Counted from the first letter of the stretch, positions 1-9,015 are shown. The stretch is 64,000 bases of DNA from a bacterium (GCA_026129405.1 JAHCID010000003.1:185257-249256); one strand, 5' to 3'. Numbers and translations: made by a program. Notes: a model not told the origin generated them from the letters alone.

Positions 1-593
1 CCATGGTCCACGAGCTGGCGGCAGGCCCGCTCGCGGGCCTGCGTCTCGATCTCGTCCACGGGCGCATGAAGCCCGACGAGAAGGACGCCGTCATGCGCCG
101 CTTCAAGGCGCGCGACTTCGACGTCCTCGTGGCGACCACGGTGATCGAGGTCGGGATCGACGTGCCCAACGCCACCGTCATCGCCATCGAGCACGCGGAG
201 CGCTTCGGGCTGGCGCAGCTGCATCAGCTGCGCGGTCGTGTCGGGCGCGGGCGGGCGGCAGGGCACTGCTTTCTCGTCGTGCCCGACTGGATGGCGCCGG
301 AGTCGTATCAGCGCATGGCGGTCCTCGAGGGCTCGACGGACGGCTTCGCGATCGCCGAGGCCGACCTCCAGCTGCGCGGCCCCGGCGATTTCCTCGGCAC
401 TCGCCAGGCGGGCCTGCCGCCGTTTCGCGTCGCCAACCTGCTGCGCGATACCGAGCTGCTGCGCGCCGCCCGCGACGAGGCGCTACGCTGGCTCGCGTAC
501 GATCCCGCGCTGACGCGCCCGCAATCCGCGACCCTGCGGGCGGTGCTGCGCCACCGCTGGCAGGGGCGGCTCGAGCTGGCGCGCGTCGGCTGA
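1..593 (+). CDS. recG: ATP-dependent DNA helicase RecG, C-terminal part (5' truncated by window edge)
   Basis: Only the last ~196 residues are present; the reading frame is open through the window edge, so the first ATG (base 3) is internal. RecG remodels stalled replication forks and branched DNA in the cytoplasm. The fragment carries the second helicase lobe: HGRMKPDEK, the motif V stretch GIDVPNATV, the motif VI stretch QLRGRVGRG, and then LRGPGDFLGTRQ, which is characteristic of RecG rather than UvrB or Mfd. The end at RVG followed by TGA fits the family C-terminus. A lipoprotein gene follows after about 70 bp. Confidence 0.93.
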   Translation, partial: MVHELAAGPLAGLRLDLVHGRMKPDEKDAVMRRFKARDFDVLVATTVIEVGIDVPNATVIAIEHAERFGLAQLHQLRGRVGRGRAAGHCFLVVPDWMAPESYQRMAVLEGSTDGFAIAEADLQLRGPGDFLGTRQAGLPPFRVANLLRDTELLRAARDEALRWLAYDPALTRPQSATLRAVLRHRWQGRLELARVG

Positions 594-665
594 CGGCCCC
601 CACCGCGCACGGCACCTGCGTCCGGCTTGGCGGCCCGGGGGCGGCCGCGCTATGGAGGCACCCCC

Positions 666-1244
666 ATGCGGATCCGATACGTCCTGCTGCCGCTCGCCGC
701 GCTCGCCGTCGCCTGTGGAGGCGACGCGGGGAAGGGAACGCCGAGCCAGGCGCCGGCGCCGCCCGCCGCCGCGGCACCAGCCGGCGGCACGACCGCCGCG
801 GCCTCGGTGGCGACGCCGCCCGGCGGCCGCACCGTCAGCGACGAGCAGGCACGCGCGGTGATGGACATGCTCGTCACCGAGACCGGTCCGGTGAAGAAGG
901 TGTGGTTCACGATCATGCCGGGCGACGCGGAGTCGGCGGCGCTGAAGGAGCGCTTCGAGACCATCTTCGAGCAGGCGGGCTGGGAGGCCAGCACGAGCAC
1001 CGTCACCGGCATGATGCTGAAGCCCGGCATCATGATCCTGATCGCCGAGGAGGAGGCGCCGCCCTACGTCGACACGGCGGTGAAGGCGATGGGCGTCAGC
1101 GGCATGGAGGTCAAGTCCGCCAGCGGCTACCGGCCGTACTACGAGGAGATGAAGCAGAAGAACCCGAGCTGGCCGGGGATCGGGCTCGCGGCCGGGCAGG
1201 ACTACACGATCGTCATCGGGCCCAGGGAGAAGCCGGCGTCGTAG
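666..1244 (+). CDS. Predicted lipoprotein of unknown function
   Basis: A 192-residue protein. The start at 666 is preferred over the upstream in-frame ATG at 627 because it opens directly into a signal peptide, MRIRYVLLPLAALAV, followed by a lipobox-like AVAC and Gly-Gly. A low-complexity Ala/Pro linker (about residues 25-60) separates the lipid anchor from a globular domain of about 125 residues (from about residue 68) with WFTIMPGDAES and GMMLKPGIMILIAEEE. I do not recognise the family. Its last 32 bp overlap the 3' end of convergent aguA, so the two messages are antisense there. Confidence 0.72.
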   Translation: MRIRYVLLPLAALAVACGGDAGKGTPSQAPAPPAAAAPAGGTTAAASVATPPGGRTVSDEQARAVMDMLVTETGPVKKVWFTIMPGDAESAALKERFETIFEQAGWEASTSTVTGMMLKPGIMILIAEEEAPPYVDTAVKAMGVSGMEVKSASGYRPYYEEMKQKNPSWPGIGLAAGQDYTIVIGPREKPAS

Positions 1245-2325
1245 CCGCAGGCTCCTGCTGCGTCATGCAGTGGAGCGTGCCCAGACCGAGCACCAGATCG
1301 ACCGCGTGGATGCCGAGCACGCGGCGGTCGGGGAAGCACTCGGCGAGCAGGGCCAGGGCGCGGCGGTCGTTCGGGTCGTTGAACGTCGGCACGACGACGA
1401 CCGCGTTCGCCACGTAGAAGTTGGCGTAGCTCGCCGGCAGGCGCTCGCCCTCCCAGGTGACCGGTGCGGGCATCGGCAGCTCGCGCACGCGCAGCGGTGT
1501 GCCGTCCTGGTCGGTCATGCGCCGCAGGCGCTCGCGGTTCTCGCGCAGGCGGGCGTAGTCGGGGTCGCGCGGGTCGTCGGAGGAGGCGACCACGACCGTG
1601 GTCGGATCGACGAAGCGAGCGAGGTCGTCGACGTGGCCGTGCGTGTCGTCGCCGGTGATGCCCTCGCCGAGCCACAGGACCTTGCGCACGCCGAGCCAGT
1701 CGCCGAGCACGCGCTCGACGCCGCGGCGGTCGAGGCCCGGATTGCGCGCCTGGATCGGGCTCAGGAGGCACTCCTCGGTCGTCAGCAGCGTGCCCCGGCC
1801 GTTGACGTCGATGCCGCCGCCCTCGAGGACGAGGTGACGGGCGCGGCCGCCGATCTCCACCGTGGGCTTCCAGCGCGGCAGACGCGCCGCGCGTGCGATG
1901 GCGTTCGGGACCGCGGCGTCGCGGCGGTGGTTCGGGTACTTCGCCCAGCCGTTGAACCTCCAGTGCACGAGGCCGAGACCGCCGTCGCGGCCGCGCACCC
2001 AGAGCGGGCAGAAGTCGCGCGTCCAGGAGCGGTCCGTCGGCACCTGGACGAAGTCGACCTGCGCCAGCGGTGCGCCTGCGCGGCGCAGGAGGCCGCGCGC
2101 CTGGCGCGCCATCGCGACGTCGCGGACGAGGAGGCGGACGCGCTCCCCGGCGGCGACGTGGCGCACGAACTCGGTGTAGACCCAGCGCACGGCCTCGAGC
2201 TTGCCGGGGCCGGGCCAATCGCTGCGCTCGTGCGGCCAGGCGATCCAGGTGGCGGCGTGGGGCTCCCATTCCGCCGGCATGCGGTAGCCGAGGCGGGCCG
2301 GTGCTCCCGCGGGCGCGGCGCTCAT
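1213..2325 (-). CDS. aguA: Agmatine deiminase
   Basis: A 370-residue enzyme converting agmatine to N-carbamoylputrescine and ammonia, from the peptidyl-arginine-deiminase/amidinotransferase superfamily. Visible family signatures are DRSWTRDFCPLWV (substrate-binding Trp/Arg/Asp), LEGGGIDVNGRG, the catalytic His in GDDTHGHVDD, and the nucleophilic Cys in GTLHCMTQQEP near the C-terminus. The start overlaps the stop of aguB as ATGA, so the two are translationally coupled, and together they make putrescine from agmatine. Longer in-frame extensions upstream are antisense of aguB and were discarded. Confidence 0.95.
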   Translation of the reverse strand: MSAAPAGAPARLGYRMPAEWEPHAATWIAWPHERSDWPGPGKLEAVRWVYTEFVRHVAAGERVRLLVRDVAMARQARGLLRRAGAPLAQVDFVQVPTDRSWTRDFCPLWVRGRDGGLGLVHWRFNGWAKYPNHRRDAAVPNAIARAARLPRWKPTVEIGGRARHLVLEGGGIDVNGRGTLLTTEECLLSPIQARNPGLDRRGVERVLGDWLGVRKVLWLGEGITGDDTHGHVDDLARFVDPTTVVVASSDDPRDPDYARLRENRERLRRMTDQDGTPLRVRELPMPAPVTWEGERLPASYANFYVANAVVVVPTFNDPNDRRALALLAECFPDRRVLGIHAVDLVLGLGTLHCMTQQEPAATTPASPWAR

Positions 2326-3209
2326 TCGTCGAGGAGCCGGCGGGTGATCGGCGCGTAGGCGTCGATGCGGCGGTCGCGCAGGAAGGGCCAGTTGCGGCGG
2401 ACGTCCTCCTGGCGCGTGCGGTCGCACTCGACGACGAGGACCTCCTCGTCGGTGCGGGACGCCTCGGCGATCGTGATCCCGAACGGATCGGCCACGAACG
2501 ACGCGCCCCAGAACTCGAGCCCGCCGTCGGCCGGACCCTCGTGGCCGACCCGGTTCACGGCGGCGACGTAGACGCCGTTGGCGATCGCGTGCGCACGCTG
2601 GATCGTCTGCCACGCCGACACCTGCGCCTCGCCCGTCGCCGCCTTCTCGGCCGGATGCCAGCCGATCGCGGTGGGGTAGAAGAGCACCTCGGCGCCGGCC
2701 AGCGCGGTCAGGCGGGCGCCCTCCGGATACCATTGGTCCCAGCAGACGAGCGTGCCGAGGCGGCCGGCCTTGGTGTCGAAGGCGCGGAAGCCGAGGTCGC
2801 CCGGCGTGAAGTAGAACTTCTCGTAGAAGAGCGGGTCGTCCGGGATGTGCATCTTGCGGTAGCGACCCGCCTCGCTGCCGTCGGCGTCCAGCACGACGGC
2901 CGTGTTGTGGTACAGGCCCGGCGCGCGCCGCTCGAAGAGCGAGGCGACGACGACCACGCCGAGCTCCTTCGCGATCTTCGCCAGCGTCGAGGTCGTCGGG
3001 CCCGGGATCGGCTCGGCGAAGTCGAAGAGCGCCGCGTCCTCCGTCTGGCAGAAGTACGGGGTGCGGAAGAGCTCCGGCAGGCAGATCGCCTCCGCGCCCT
3101 GCGCCGCGGCGCTGCGCACGTGGGCGACGGCGGCGTCGAGGTTCGCGGCAGCGTCCGCGACGGGGCGCATCTGCACGAGGCCGATGCGGAAGCGCGTGGG
3201 GGCCGACAT
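2322..3209 (-). CDS. aguB: N-carbamoylputrescine amidase
   Basis: A 295-residue nitrilase-superfamily enzyme hydrolysing N-carbamoylputrescine to putrescine, CO2 and ammonia. The Glu-Lys-Cys triad is visible: Glu in CLPELFRTPYF, Lys in YRKMHIPDD, Cys in VCWDQWYPEGAR. The C-terminal region WPFLRDRRIDAY is typical of AguB. It is the first gene of the aguB-aguA operon, with a 4-bp overlap. A strong inverted repeat (3266-3298) separates it from the amidase operon upstream. Confidence 0.95.
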   Translation of the reverse strand: MSAPTRFRIGLVQMRPVADAAANLDAAVAHVRSAAAQGAEAICLPELFRTPYFCQTEDAALFDFAEPIPGPTTSTLAKIAKELGVVVVASLFERRAPGLYHNTAVVLDADGSEAGRYRKMHIPDDPLFYEKFYFTPGDLGFRAFDTKAGRLGTLVCWDQWYPEGARLTALAGAEVLFYPTAIGWHPAEKAATGEAQVSAWQTIQRAHAIANGVYVAAVNRVGHEGPADGGLEFWGASFVADPFGITIAEASRTDEEVLVVECDRTRQEDVRRNWPFLRDRRIDAYAPITRRLLDE

Positions 3210-3265
3210 CGGGCGGAAGGTGCCGGCGCCGGACCGTGCTGTCAACGCGGGCGGAGGCCCGGAGG

Positions 3266-3298
3266 GTCCGCCGGCGCAACGGGCGTGCGCCGGCGGAC
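3266..3298 (-). terminator. Inverted repeat between the amidase operon and aguBA
   Basis: A perfect 13-bp stem, GTCCGCCGGCGCA at 3266-3278 with its complement at 3286-3298, around a 7-base loop. It lies immediately after the amidase stop on the minus strand and before aguB. There is no T-run, so the assignment as a factor-independent terminator is inference; it may instead be an mRNA 3'-end stabilising hairpin. Confidence 0.5.
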
Positions 3299-3307
3299 CA
3301 GCGTCGT

Positions 3308-4972
3308 TCACTGCGTCTGCGCGATCACGTCCTCCATGGTGAGCTGGAGGCCGCCGCCGGCGAAGGCGCTGCGCGCCGCCAGCTCGACGAGCGGATCGGC
3401 CGGGCGTTGCAGGTGGAAGCTCGTCACCGCCTGGAAGGCGGCAGCGAGCGCGAGCAGGCGGTCCTCGGCGTACGGCTGCCCGCCCAGGATGGCGCCGATC
3501 GGGACCGGCAGGCCCTGCGCGTTCGGGGAGAAGCCGATGTTGATGGCCAGCTCGGGAAGGCCGAGGATGTCGAAGGGGACGGGATCGGTCTGCACGACGA
3601 CGTCGCACTGCGCGAAGAGGTCGCCCAGGACGCGCTTCATCAGGAGCAGCTTCGCGCGCTGCCCCTTCAGGTAGTCCTCGCCGCCCAGGAACAGGCCCTG
3701 GATCCAGCTGCCGAGCGAGACGCCGAAGAGGCGCACGTCCTGGCGCAGGAACTCGAGGAACGGCTCCGAGCGCTCGGGGAGCCGCACGTTGTTGAAGGCG
3801 CCGCCGGTGAGGAGGCTCCACTCGTCCGGCAGCGTGACGTCGACGATCTGGGCGCCGAGCGAGGCGAACGTGTTCACCATCGCCGTGCGCGCCTGGGCGG
3901 TCGCCGACGTCCCGCTCAGATAGCCGGGGATGATGCCGATCTTCGTGGGCCAGCGCAGCCCGACGACGCCGCTCTTGCTGCGCACCGGGGTGGCGGCGCG
4001 GACCAGGTCGGGCATGTCCGGCAGCCCCAGCGTGCGCGGGTCGTTGGCGTCGGGTCCGCCCATCACCTGGAGCATGATGGCGGCGTCCTTGGCGTCACGC
4101 GCGAGCGGGCCGGGATGGTCGCGGGTGTAGGTCAGGGGAATGATGCCGTAGAGCGACGCGCGTCCGACGGTGGGCTTCAGGCCGGTGAGGCCCTGTGCGT
4201 TGGACGGGGCGGTGATCGAGCCGCCGGTCTGCGTGCCGATCGAGGAGGTGGCCATGCGGCCGGCCGTCGCGGTGGCCGAGCCGGTGGACGATCCCCCCGG
4301 GTTGGTGCTGGCGTTGTTCGGTGTCCAGGCGTTGCGCGTCGTGGTGACGCCGTCGGGCGTCGTGGCGCGCGTGGTCGCGAGCGGACCCATCTGCATCTTG
4401 CCGAGCACGATGCCGCCCGCGGCCTTCAGGTTGGCGACCGTCGAGGCGTCGAAGGTGGGGACGAAATCCTCGAAGATGTAGGAGTTGGCCGTCGTGCGTG
4501 TGCCCTTCGTGTAGTAGTTGTCCTTGATCGCGAGCGGGATGCCGTGCAGCGGGCCGATGTAGCGGCTCGCGGCGAGCGCGGCGGCCTCGGCCAGGGCCTC
4601 GGCGCGCACGGTGTTGAAGGCCCTGTAGTAGTCGGCGTCGTAGGCCTGGATGCGCGCGAGGTAGGCCTCGACGAGCGTCACGGGCGACAGCTTCTTCGTC
4701 CGGATGAGCGTCGCCGCCTCGGAGATCGTGCATTCGGTCGGATCCGCGAGCGCCGCTGGCCGCACCGTCTGGGCGTAGGCGTCGTTCGAGAGGCCGGGGC
4801 CGGCGGCGTAGGCCTTGCGGTAGTCGATTGCCGGCAGCACGGCCGCCGCGCCGGCGAGCGTGGACATGACGCCCATGCGGGTGAGGAAGCTGCGCCGGTC
4901 GATGCAGCGATCGACGGGCAGGTCGGTGCCGGGTGCGTCGAGATCCTGGTCGGTGTCCTGGTTGGTCGTCAT
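3308..4972 (-). CDS. Tat-exported amidase-signature hydrolase
   Basis: A 554-residue member of the amidase signature family (Ser-cisSer-Lys triad). The catalytic Lys is in LAIKDNYYTKGT, the Gly/Ser-rich signature is PGGSSTGSATATAG and the nucleophilic Ser lies in GTQTGGSITAPS. Residues 26-32 read DRRSFLT, a twin-arginine motif, followed by a hydrophobic stretch and a signal-peptidase-like AYAAG, so it should be exported folded to the periplasm. The substrate cannot be read from the sequence. It lies 14 bp downstream of a 94-residue protein gene and is probably co-transcribed with it. Confidence 0.88.
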   Translation of the reverse strand: MTTNQDTDQDLDAPGTDLPVDRCIDRRSFLTRMGVMSTLAGAAAVLPAIDYRKAYAAGPGLSNDAYAQTVRPAALADPTECTISEAATLIRTKKLSPVTLVEAYLARIQAYDADYYRAFNTVRAEALAEAAALAASRYIGPLHGIPLAIKDNYYTKGTRTTANSYIFEDFVPTFDASTVANLKAAGGIVLGKMQMGPLATTRATTPDGVTTTRNAWTPNNASTNPGGSSTGSATATAGRMATSSIGTQTGGSITAPSNAQGLTGLKPTVGRASLYGIIPLTYTRDHPGPLARDAKDAAIMLQVMGGPDANDPRTLGLPDMPDLVRAATPVRSKSGVVGLRWPTKIGIIPGYLSGTSATAQARTAMVNTFASLGAQIVDVTLPDEWSLLTGGAFNNVRLPERSEPFLEFLRQDVRLFGVSLGSWIQGLFLGGEDYLKGQRAKLLLMKRVLGDLFAQCDVVVQTDPVPFDILGLPELAINIGFSPNAQGLPVPIGAILGGQPYAEDRLLALAAAFQAVTSFHLQRPADPLVELAARSAFAGGGLQLTMEDVIAQTQ

Positions 4973-4986
4973 CGGCGTCTCCCGGC

Positions 4987-5271
4987 TCAGGCGAAGCCGA
5001 GTGCCTTGCGGCGCTCGCGCAGGCTCTTACGGTCGGTTTCCTCGAGCGTCCAGTAGGTGAACGGCGCCGGATAGAGCGCCGGCGGATTCTCCTGGACGTC
5101 GGCGACGTAGGTGCTGATCGTCGGCACCGTCGAGCGCAGGATCGTGCGGCAGCTGCTGAGCAGGCTCGTCTGCGTCGCGTCCGGCAGGACGGTGATGTCG
5201 ATCTGGAGCAGGTTCAGGCGGGCCCGGATGTAGGTGTTGAGCTCCTCGTCCGTCGGTGGGGTGATGGCCAC
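4987..5271 (-). CDS. Small protein of unknown function preceding the Tat amidase
   Basis: A 94-residue protein. The GTG at 5271 is chosen because AAAGGAG sits five bases upstream on the minus strand and because upstream in-frame sequence is Arg/Ser-rich antisense sequence. The N-terminal half looks helical (DEELNTYIRARLNLLQIDI) and the C-terminus is charged (EETDRKSLRERR). It has no signal peptide and no recognised domain. Its position directly before the Tat-dependent amidase suggests a partner, such as a cofactor subunit or export chaperone; that role is inference. Confidence 0.68.
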   Translation of the reverse strand: MAITPPTDEELNTYIRARLNLLQIDITVLPDATQTSLLSSCRTILRSTVPTISTYVADVQENPPALYPAPFTYWTLEETDRKSLRERRKALGFA

Positions 5272-5506
5272 GTGCGCTCCTTTCGCTGGCGAGAGGGAGG
5301 CGAAATGCCGCCGACCAACGAGCAAGGACGATGCCCGGGACACTCCGTCACGGTTGCGCACGGCTTCGTAGCGGGCGCGCCCGCAGTGCCCGACCCGTGG
5401 GCAGCCGAGCGCCGATCCCACCGGCAGGGCGGTGATGGCCCCCGCATCGGCGAAGCTGGCATCCGGCGCGCGGATCGCCCTATACCGGCCGCCGGAGGAG
5501 CCGCCG

Positions 5507-6646
5507 ATGGACCTGTCGTACACTGCCGAGGAGGAGGCGTTCCGCGCCCGCGTGCGCACCTGGCTCGAGGCCAACGTGCCGCCGCCGGGCGCGCTCCAGG
5601 ACGACCTCGAGGCGATGCGGGCCTGGCAGCGAACCCTGCACGCCGCGGGCTTCCTCGCCGTCGCCTGGCCGACGGAGTACGGCGGCGGCGGCCTGTCGCC
5701 GATGGAGCAGGCGATCCTCAACGAGGAGCTGGCGCGCGTGCGCGCGCCGGGCGTGGTCAACGCGATGGCGATCTGGTGGGTCGGCCCCGCGCTCATGCGC
5801 TACGGCACCGAGGCGCAGAAGCAGCGCTTCATCCCGAAGATCCTGACCGCGGAGGAGATCTGGGCGACCGGCTACTCCGAGCCCACGTCGGGCTCCGACA
5901 TGGCGGCGGCGAAGACGCGCGCGGAGCGCCAGGGCGACGTCTACGTCGTCAACGGCCAGAAGATCTGGACCACGCTCGCCCACATCTCCGACTGGTACTT
6001 CTGCCTCGTCCGCACCTCGACGGAGAACAAGTGGGGCGGGCTCTCGCTCCTCTTGATCGACATGAAGAGCCCCGGCGTCGAGATCCGTCCCATCCGCCAG
6101 ATCGACGGCGGCGCGGAGTTCAACGAGGTCTTCCTCACCGACGTGAAGGTCCCGGTCGAGAACCTCCTCGGCAGGGAGGGGCAGGGCTGGGAGGTTGTGG
6201 CGAGCGCGCTGGTCAACGAGCGCTCGGGCATCGCCGGCAGCGTGCGCTGCGATCAGGCCCTCGAGTGGCTGGTGCAGACGACGAAGCAGCAGGGGAAGGC
6301 TGCCGACCCCACCGTCCGCCAGCGGCTCGCCGATCTCGCCGTGCGCGGCGCGGTCATGAAATACGCCGGCCTGCGCTCGCTGACCGACTCGCTGCGCGAG
6401 CGCATGAACCCGCACCTGTCGGCGGCCATGAAGCTCATGGGCACGAGCCTCTCGCAGGCCTACTCCGAGGCGGCGATGGAGATCCTGGGGCCGTACGCCG
6501 CGCTGCAGAACGACGAGCACGCGCCCTACGGCGGGCGCTGGGCGCGCCAGTACCTCTACGACCGCTCGCTCACCATCGCGGGCGGGACCAGCGAGGTGCA
6601 GCGGAACATCGTCGCGCAGCGCATCCTCGGCCTGCCGCGCAGCTGA
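5507..6646 (+). CDS. Acyl-CoA dehydrogenase family protein
   Basis: A 379-residue flavoprotein with the three acyl-CoA dehydrogenase domains in order: an N-terminal helical domain (LSYTAEEEAFRARVRTWL), a mid beta domain with the FAD/substrate signature GYSEPTSGSDMAAAKTRA, and a C-terminal helical domain ending in IAGGTSEVQRNIVAQRILG. It should oxidise an acyl-CoA to the enoyl-CoA with electrons passed to ETF. The Glu that serves as catalytic base in medium-chain enzymes (the E of a YEGTS motif) is Gly here, so the base must lie elsewhere, as in long-chain and isovaleryl types. The start at 5507 has GGAGGAG a few bases upstream. It diverges from the amidase operon. Confidence 0.92.
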   Translation: MDLSYTAEEEAFRARVRTWLEANVPPPGALQDDLEAMRAWQRTLHAAGFLAVAWPTEYGGGGLSPMEQAILNEELARVRAPGVVNAMAIWWVGPALMRYGTEAQKQRFIPKILTAEEIWATGYSEPTSGSDMAAAKTRAERQGDVYVVNGQKIWTTLAHISDWYFCLVRTSTENKWGGLSLLLIDMKSPGVEIRPIRQIDGGAEFNEVFLTDVKVPVENLLGREGQGWEVVASALVNERSGIAGSVRCDQALEWLVQTTKQQGKAADPTVRQRLADLAVRGAVMKYAGLRSLTDSLRERMNPHLSAAMKLMGTSLSQAYSEAAMEILGPYAALQNDEHAPYGGRWARQYLYDRSLTIAGGTSEVQRNIVAQRILGLPRS

Positions 6647-6673
6647 CCGGCAGGGTTGGTGCCGGCGCCGCCG

Positions 6674-7726
6674 TCACCAACCGACGATCAGGTTCACGAC
6701 CAGCCCGAGGACGAAGAGCCCGCCCGCCAGCTTGTTGTGGTGGAAGGCGAGAGCGACGTACCAGAGCGGCCAGATGCGGAAGCCGGGCGGCGGTGCGTCG
6801 GGCTTCGGCTGCGAGTAGGCCTTCAGCACGGTGAAGAGCCGCGGCAACGCGAAGACGACGAGCAGCACGCCGGGGCCGAGGTTGCCCGCCCACACCAGCC
6901 CGAAGACGATCGGGTAGAAGGCGATCATCAGCGCCTGGTTGAGGCGCAGCGAGGTCTCGCGGCCGAGGATCACCGGCAGCGTACGGATGCCGCGCGACGC
7001 GTCCTGCTCGAACTTGTCGACGTGCTTCCCGATCAGCACCGTGGTCACGCTGATCGCATAGGGGAACGACGCGACCAGCACCCAGGGCGGCATGGTGCCC
7101 GCCGTCACGTAGTACACGCCGCCGATCATGAGCGGTCCCCACACGACGAAGACGCCCGGCTCGCCGAGCCCGTGGTGCTTCAACTTGATCGGCGGCGCGA
7201 CGTAGAAGACGCTGATGAACAGACCGGCGAGCGCGAAGGCGACGACGCCCCCGCCGACCATCTCGGTGAGCTTCACGAGGATGGCGAGGTCGGCGAGGTT
7301 GACGAGCACGATGCTCGCCGCCAGCCCGGTCTTCGAGATGAGGCCCGAGAGCAGCGGGTGCGGGGCATAGAGCGCGCGCGTGTACTGGGCCGTATCGACG
7401 CCGCCGGCGGTGTCGAACCAGTCGTTGATCATGTTGTTGGCGGCGTGGGCGAGGACGAGGCCCAGGGTCGCGAGGAAGAACGCGCTCCAGCTCGTGTGCT
7501 CGGCGGTGGCGGTGGCGGCGGCGAGCAGGCCGCCGATCAGCGCCGAGGTGATCGTCATCGAGAAGACGCAGGCGCGGGTGATGAGGAGCCACCGGGACAC
7601 CACGTCCATCGAGCGGCCCTGGGGCAGGTTCCCCTGCGCGAGGATGGCCCGCCAGTTGTCGACGAGCTGTCCGAAGGAAGGGGTACCGCCGTCGCTCCCG
7701 ACGGCCGTCTCGACGCGCTCGGCCAT
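6674..7726 (-). CDS. UbiA-family membrane prenyltransferase
   Basis: A 350-residue integral membrane protein with about eight hydrophobic segments. Both Mg-diphosphate-binding Asp motifs are visible: NMINDWFDTAGGVD (about residue 95) and GKHVDKFEQDASRGIRTLP (about residue 215). The family transfers a polyprenyl chain to an aromatic acceptor in quinone or related lipid biosynthesis. The motifs resemble MenA (1,4-dihydroxy-2-naphthoate prenyltransferase) more than protoheme farnesyltransferase, but no men or ubi genes are adjacent, so the acceptor is uncertain. It is convergent with the acyl-CoA dehydrogenase. Confidence 0.85.
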   Translation of the reverse strand: MAERVETAVGSDGGTPSFGQLVDNWRAILAQGNLPQGRSMDVVSRWLLITRACVFSMTITSALIGGLLAAATATAEHTSWSAFFLATLGLVLAHAANNMINDWFDTAGGVDTAQYTRALYAPHPLLSGLISKTGLAASIVLVNLADLAILVKLTEMVGGGVVAFALAGLFISVFYVAPPIKLKHHGLGEPGVFVVWGPLMIGGVYYVTAGTMPPWVLVASFPYAISVTTVLIGKHVDKFEQDASRGIRTLPVILGRETSLRLNQALMIAFYPIVFGLVWAGNLGPGVLLVVFALPRLFTVLKAYSQPKPDAPPPGFRIWPLWYVALAFHHNKLAGGLFVLGLVVNLIVGW

Positions 7727-7769
7727 GCGGTCGTCTACGACCTCGGTCCGGGGGATTCAACCCGCGGCG

Positions 7770-8606
7770 TCAGTCGAAGCGGGTGGCGGCGTGCTCGGCG
7801 AAGAAGGTCGGGCCGTGGACGTCGCGGCCGCTGAACAGCATCGGGTCGCTCGCCGTGGCGAGCATCGCACACACCCGCCCCGGGTTCTCCACCGGCAGAC
7901 CCCTGGTCGCGTCGAAGCCGAAGGCGCCCAGCTCGATCGCCATGCGCTCGGTGGCGACGAAGCCCGGCATGAGGCCGATCACGGCGACGCGGTGGGGCCG
8001 CAGCTCCTTGGCCAGCCCGGGGATCATGCGCCCGAACGCGGCCTTCGTCATCGAGTAGCCGAGCCCCCAGCCGCCCTGGCCGATCGGCGCCGGCGTCTCG
8101 GTGGTGCCGGCGCTGGAGGTGACGTTGACGACGATGCCGGACCCCTGCCGCTTCCAGGCCGGCAGGCAGAGGCGGATCAGGGCCAGCGGCGCGAAGACGT
8201 TGCAGACGAACATCTGCTCGAGCAGCGCGTCGGGCGTGTCCTCGAAGGCGTCCATGTGGCCGGGGCCGACGTAGCGGCCGTTGTTGACGAGCACGTCGAG
8301 GCGGCCGAAGCGGGCGAGGGCGGCGGCGACCGCCGGCGCCCAGTCGTCGCGTGCGGCGAGATCGAGCTTCACGGCCAGCGTTCGCGCTCCGAGGGCTTCG
8401 CAGGCGGCGGCGGTCTCGGCCAGGCTTCCGGGCAACGGCGCGGTGTTCGACGCGCGCACGGTGGCCGAATGCTCGAAGCGCTCCGCGCCGGTGACGGTGC
8501 GCGCGGCGAGGACGAGATCGAGGCCGCGCCGGGCGAGCTCGACGGCGCAGCCGCGGCCGATGCCGCGGCTCGCGCCGGTGAGGAACGCGACCCGGCGCTC
8601 AGCCAT
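7770..8606 (-). CDS. Short-chain dehydrogenase/reductase
   Basis: A 278-residue classical SDR. The cofactor motif TGASRGIG is near residue 10, the NNG motif (LVNNGRYVGPG) is mid-protein, and the catalytic Ser-Tyr-Lys appear in VNVTSSAG and GYSMTKAAFG. An NAD(P)-dependent alcohol/ketone conversion is expected; the substrate is unknown. It is the last gene of a crotonase, SnoaL-like, SDR operon and overlaps the preceding gene by 8 bp, suggesting action on the same acyl or ketone substrate. Confidence 0.9.
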   Translation of the reverse strand: MAERRVAFLTGASRGIGRGCAVELARRGLDLVLAARTVTGAERFEHSATVRASNTAPLPGSLAETAAACEALGARTLAVKLDLAARDDWAPAVAAALARFGRLDVLVNNGRYVGPGHMDAFEDTPDALLEQMFVCNVFAPLALIRLCLPAWKRQGSGIVVNVTSSAGTTETPAPIGQGGWGLGYSMTKAAFGRMIPGLAKELRPHRVAVIGLMPGFVATERMAIELGAFGFDATRGLPVENPGRVCAMLATASDPMLFSGRDVHGPTFFAEHAATRFD

Positions 8607-9015
8607 GCGGCGCCGCCTCGGCGCGCGCCCAGCGCGTGGTCACGTGCCGCGCGACGATGCGCCAGCCGCCGGCGTCGCGCACGAGCGCGTCGTCGTAGGT
8701 GACCGCGACCGTGCGCTGGGCGCCGCCCGCGAGGACGTGGTGCGCGAGGCAGTCCGTGGTGGCGCGGGCGCGATCGCCGTCGACGCGGATCGCCTGGGGG
8801 CCGAGCCGGTGCATGGTCGCGGTATAGCGCCGCATGGCGGCGGCGAGACGGGGCAGGGCGTCGGCCACGGTGCCCGCGCCGAGCGTGCCGGCGTAGGCGG
8901 CGCCGGGCGCGAAGCAGGCGGCGACGGCGCCGAGGTCCCTGGCGTCGACGCCGGCGGCATAGCGCCGCAGCAGGTCGGCGATCGCGTCGCGGTCGGCGAG
9001 CGCCTGCGCGGTCAT
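8599..9015 (-). CDS. SnoaL-like / NTF2-fold protein
   Basis: A 138-residue single-domain protein of the SnoaL-like NTF2 fold: an N-terminal helix ALADRDAIADLLRRYAAGVDARDL, FAPGAAYAG, and C-terminal strands ending VRDAGGWRIVARHVTTRWA. Such proteins are small isomerase, cyclase or dehydratase domains or lack catalysis; nothing here fixes the reaction. The start forms an ATGA overlap with the stop of the upstream crotonase, and the end overlaps the downstream SDR by 8 bp, so the three are translated as one unit. Confidence 0.85.
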   Translation of the reverse strand: MTAQALADRDAIADLLRRYAAGVDARDLGAVAACFAPGAAYAGTLGAGTVADALPRLAAAMRRYTATMHRLGPQAIRVDGDRARATTDCLAHHVLAGGAQRTVAVTYDDALVRDAGGWRIVARHVTTRWARAEAAPHG

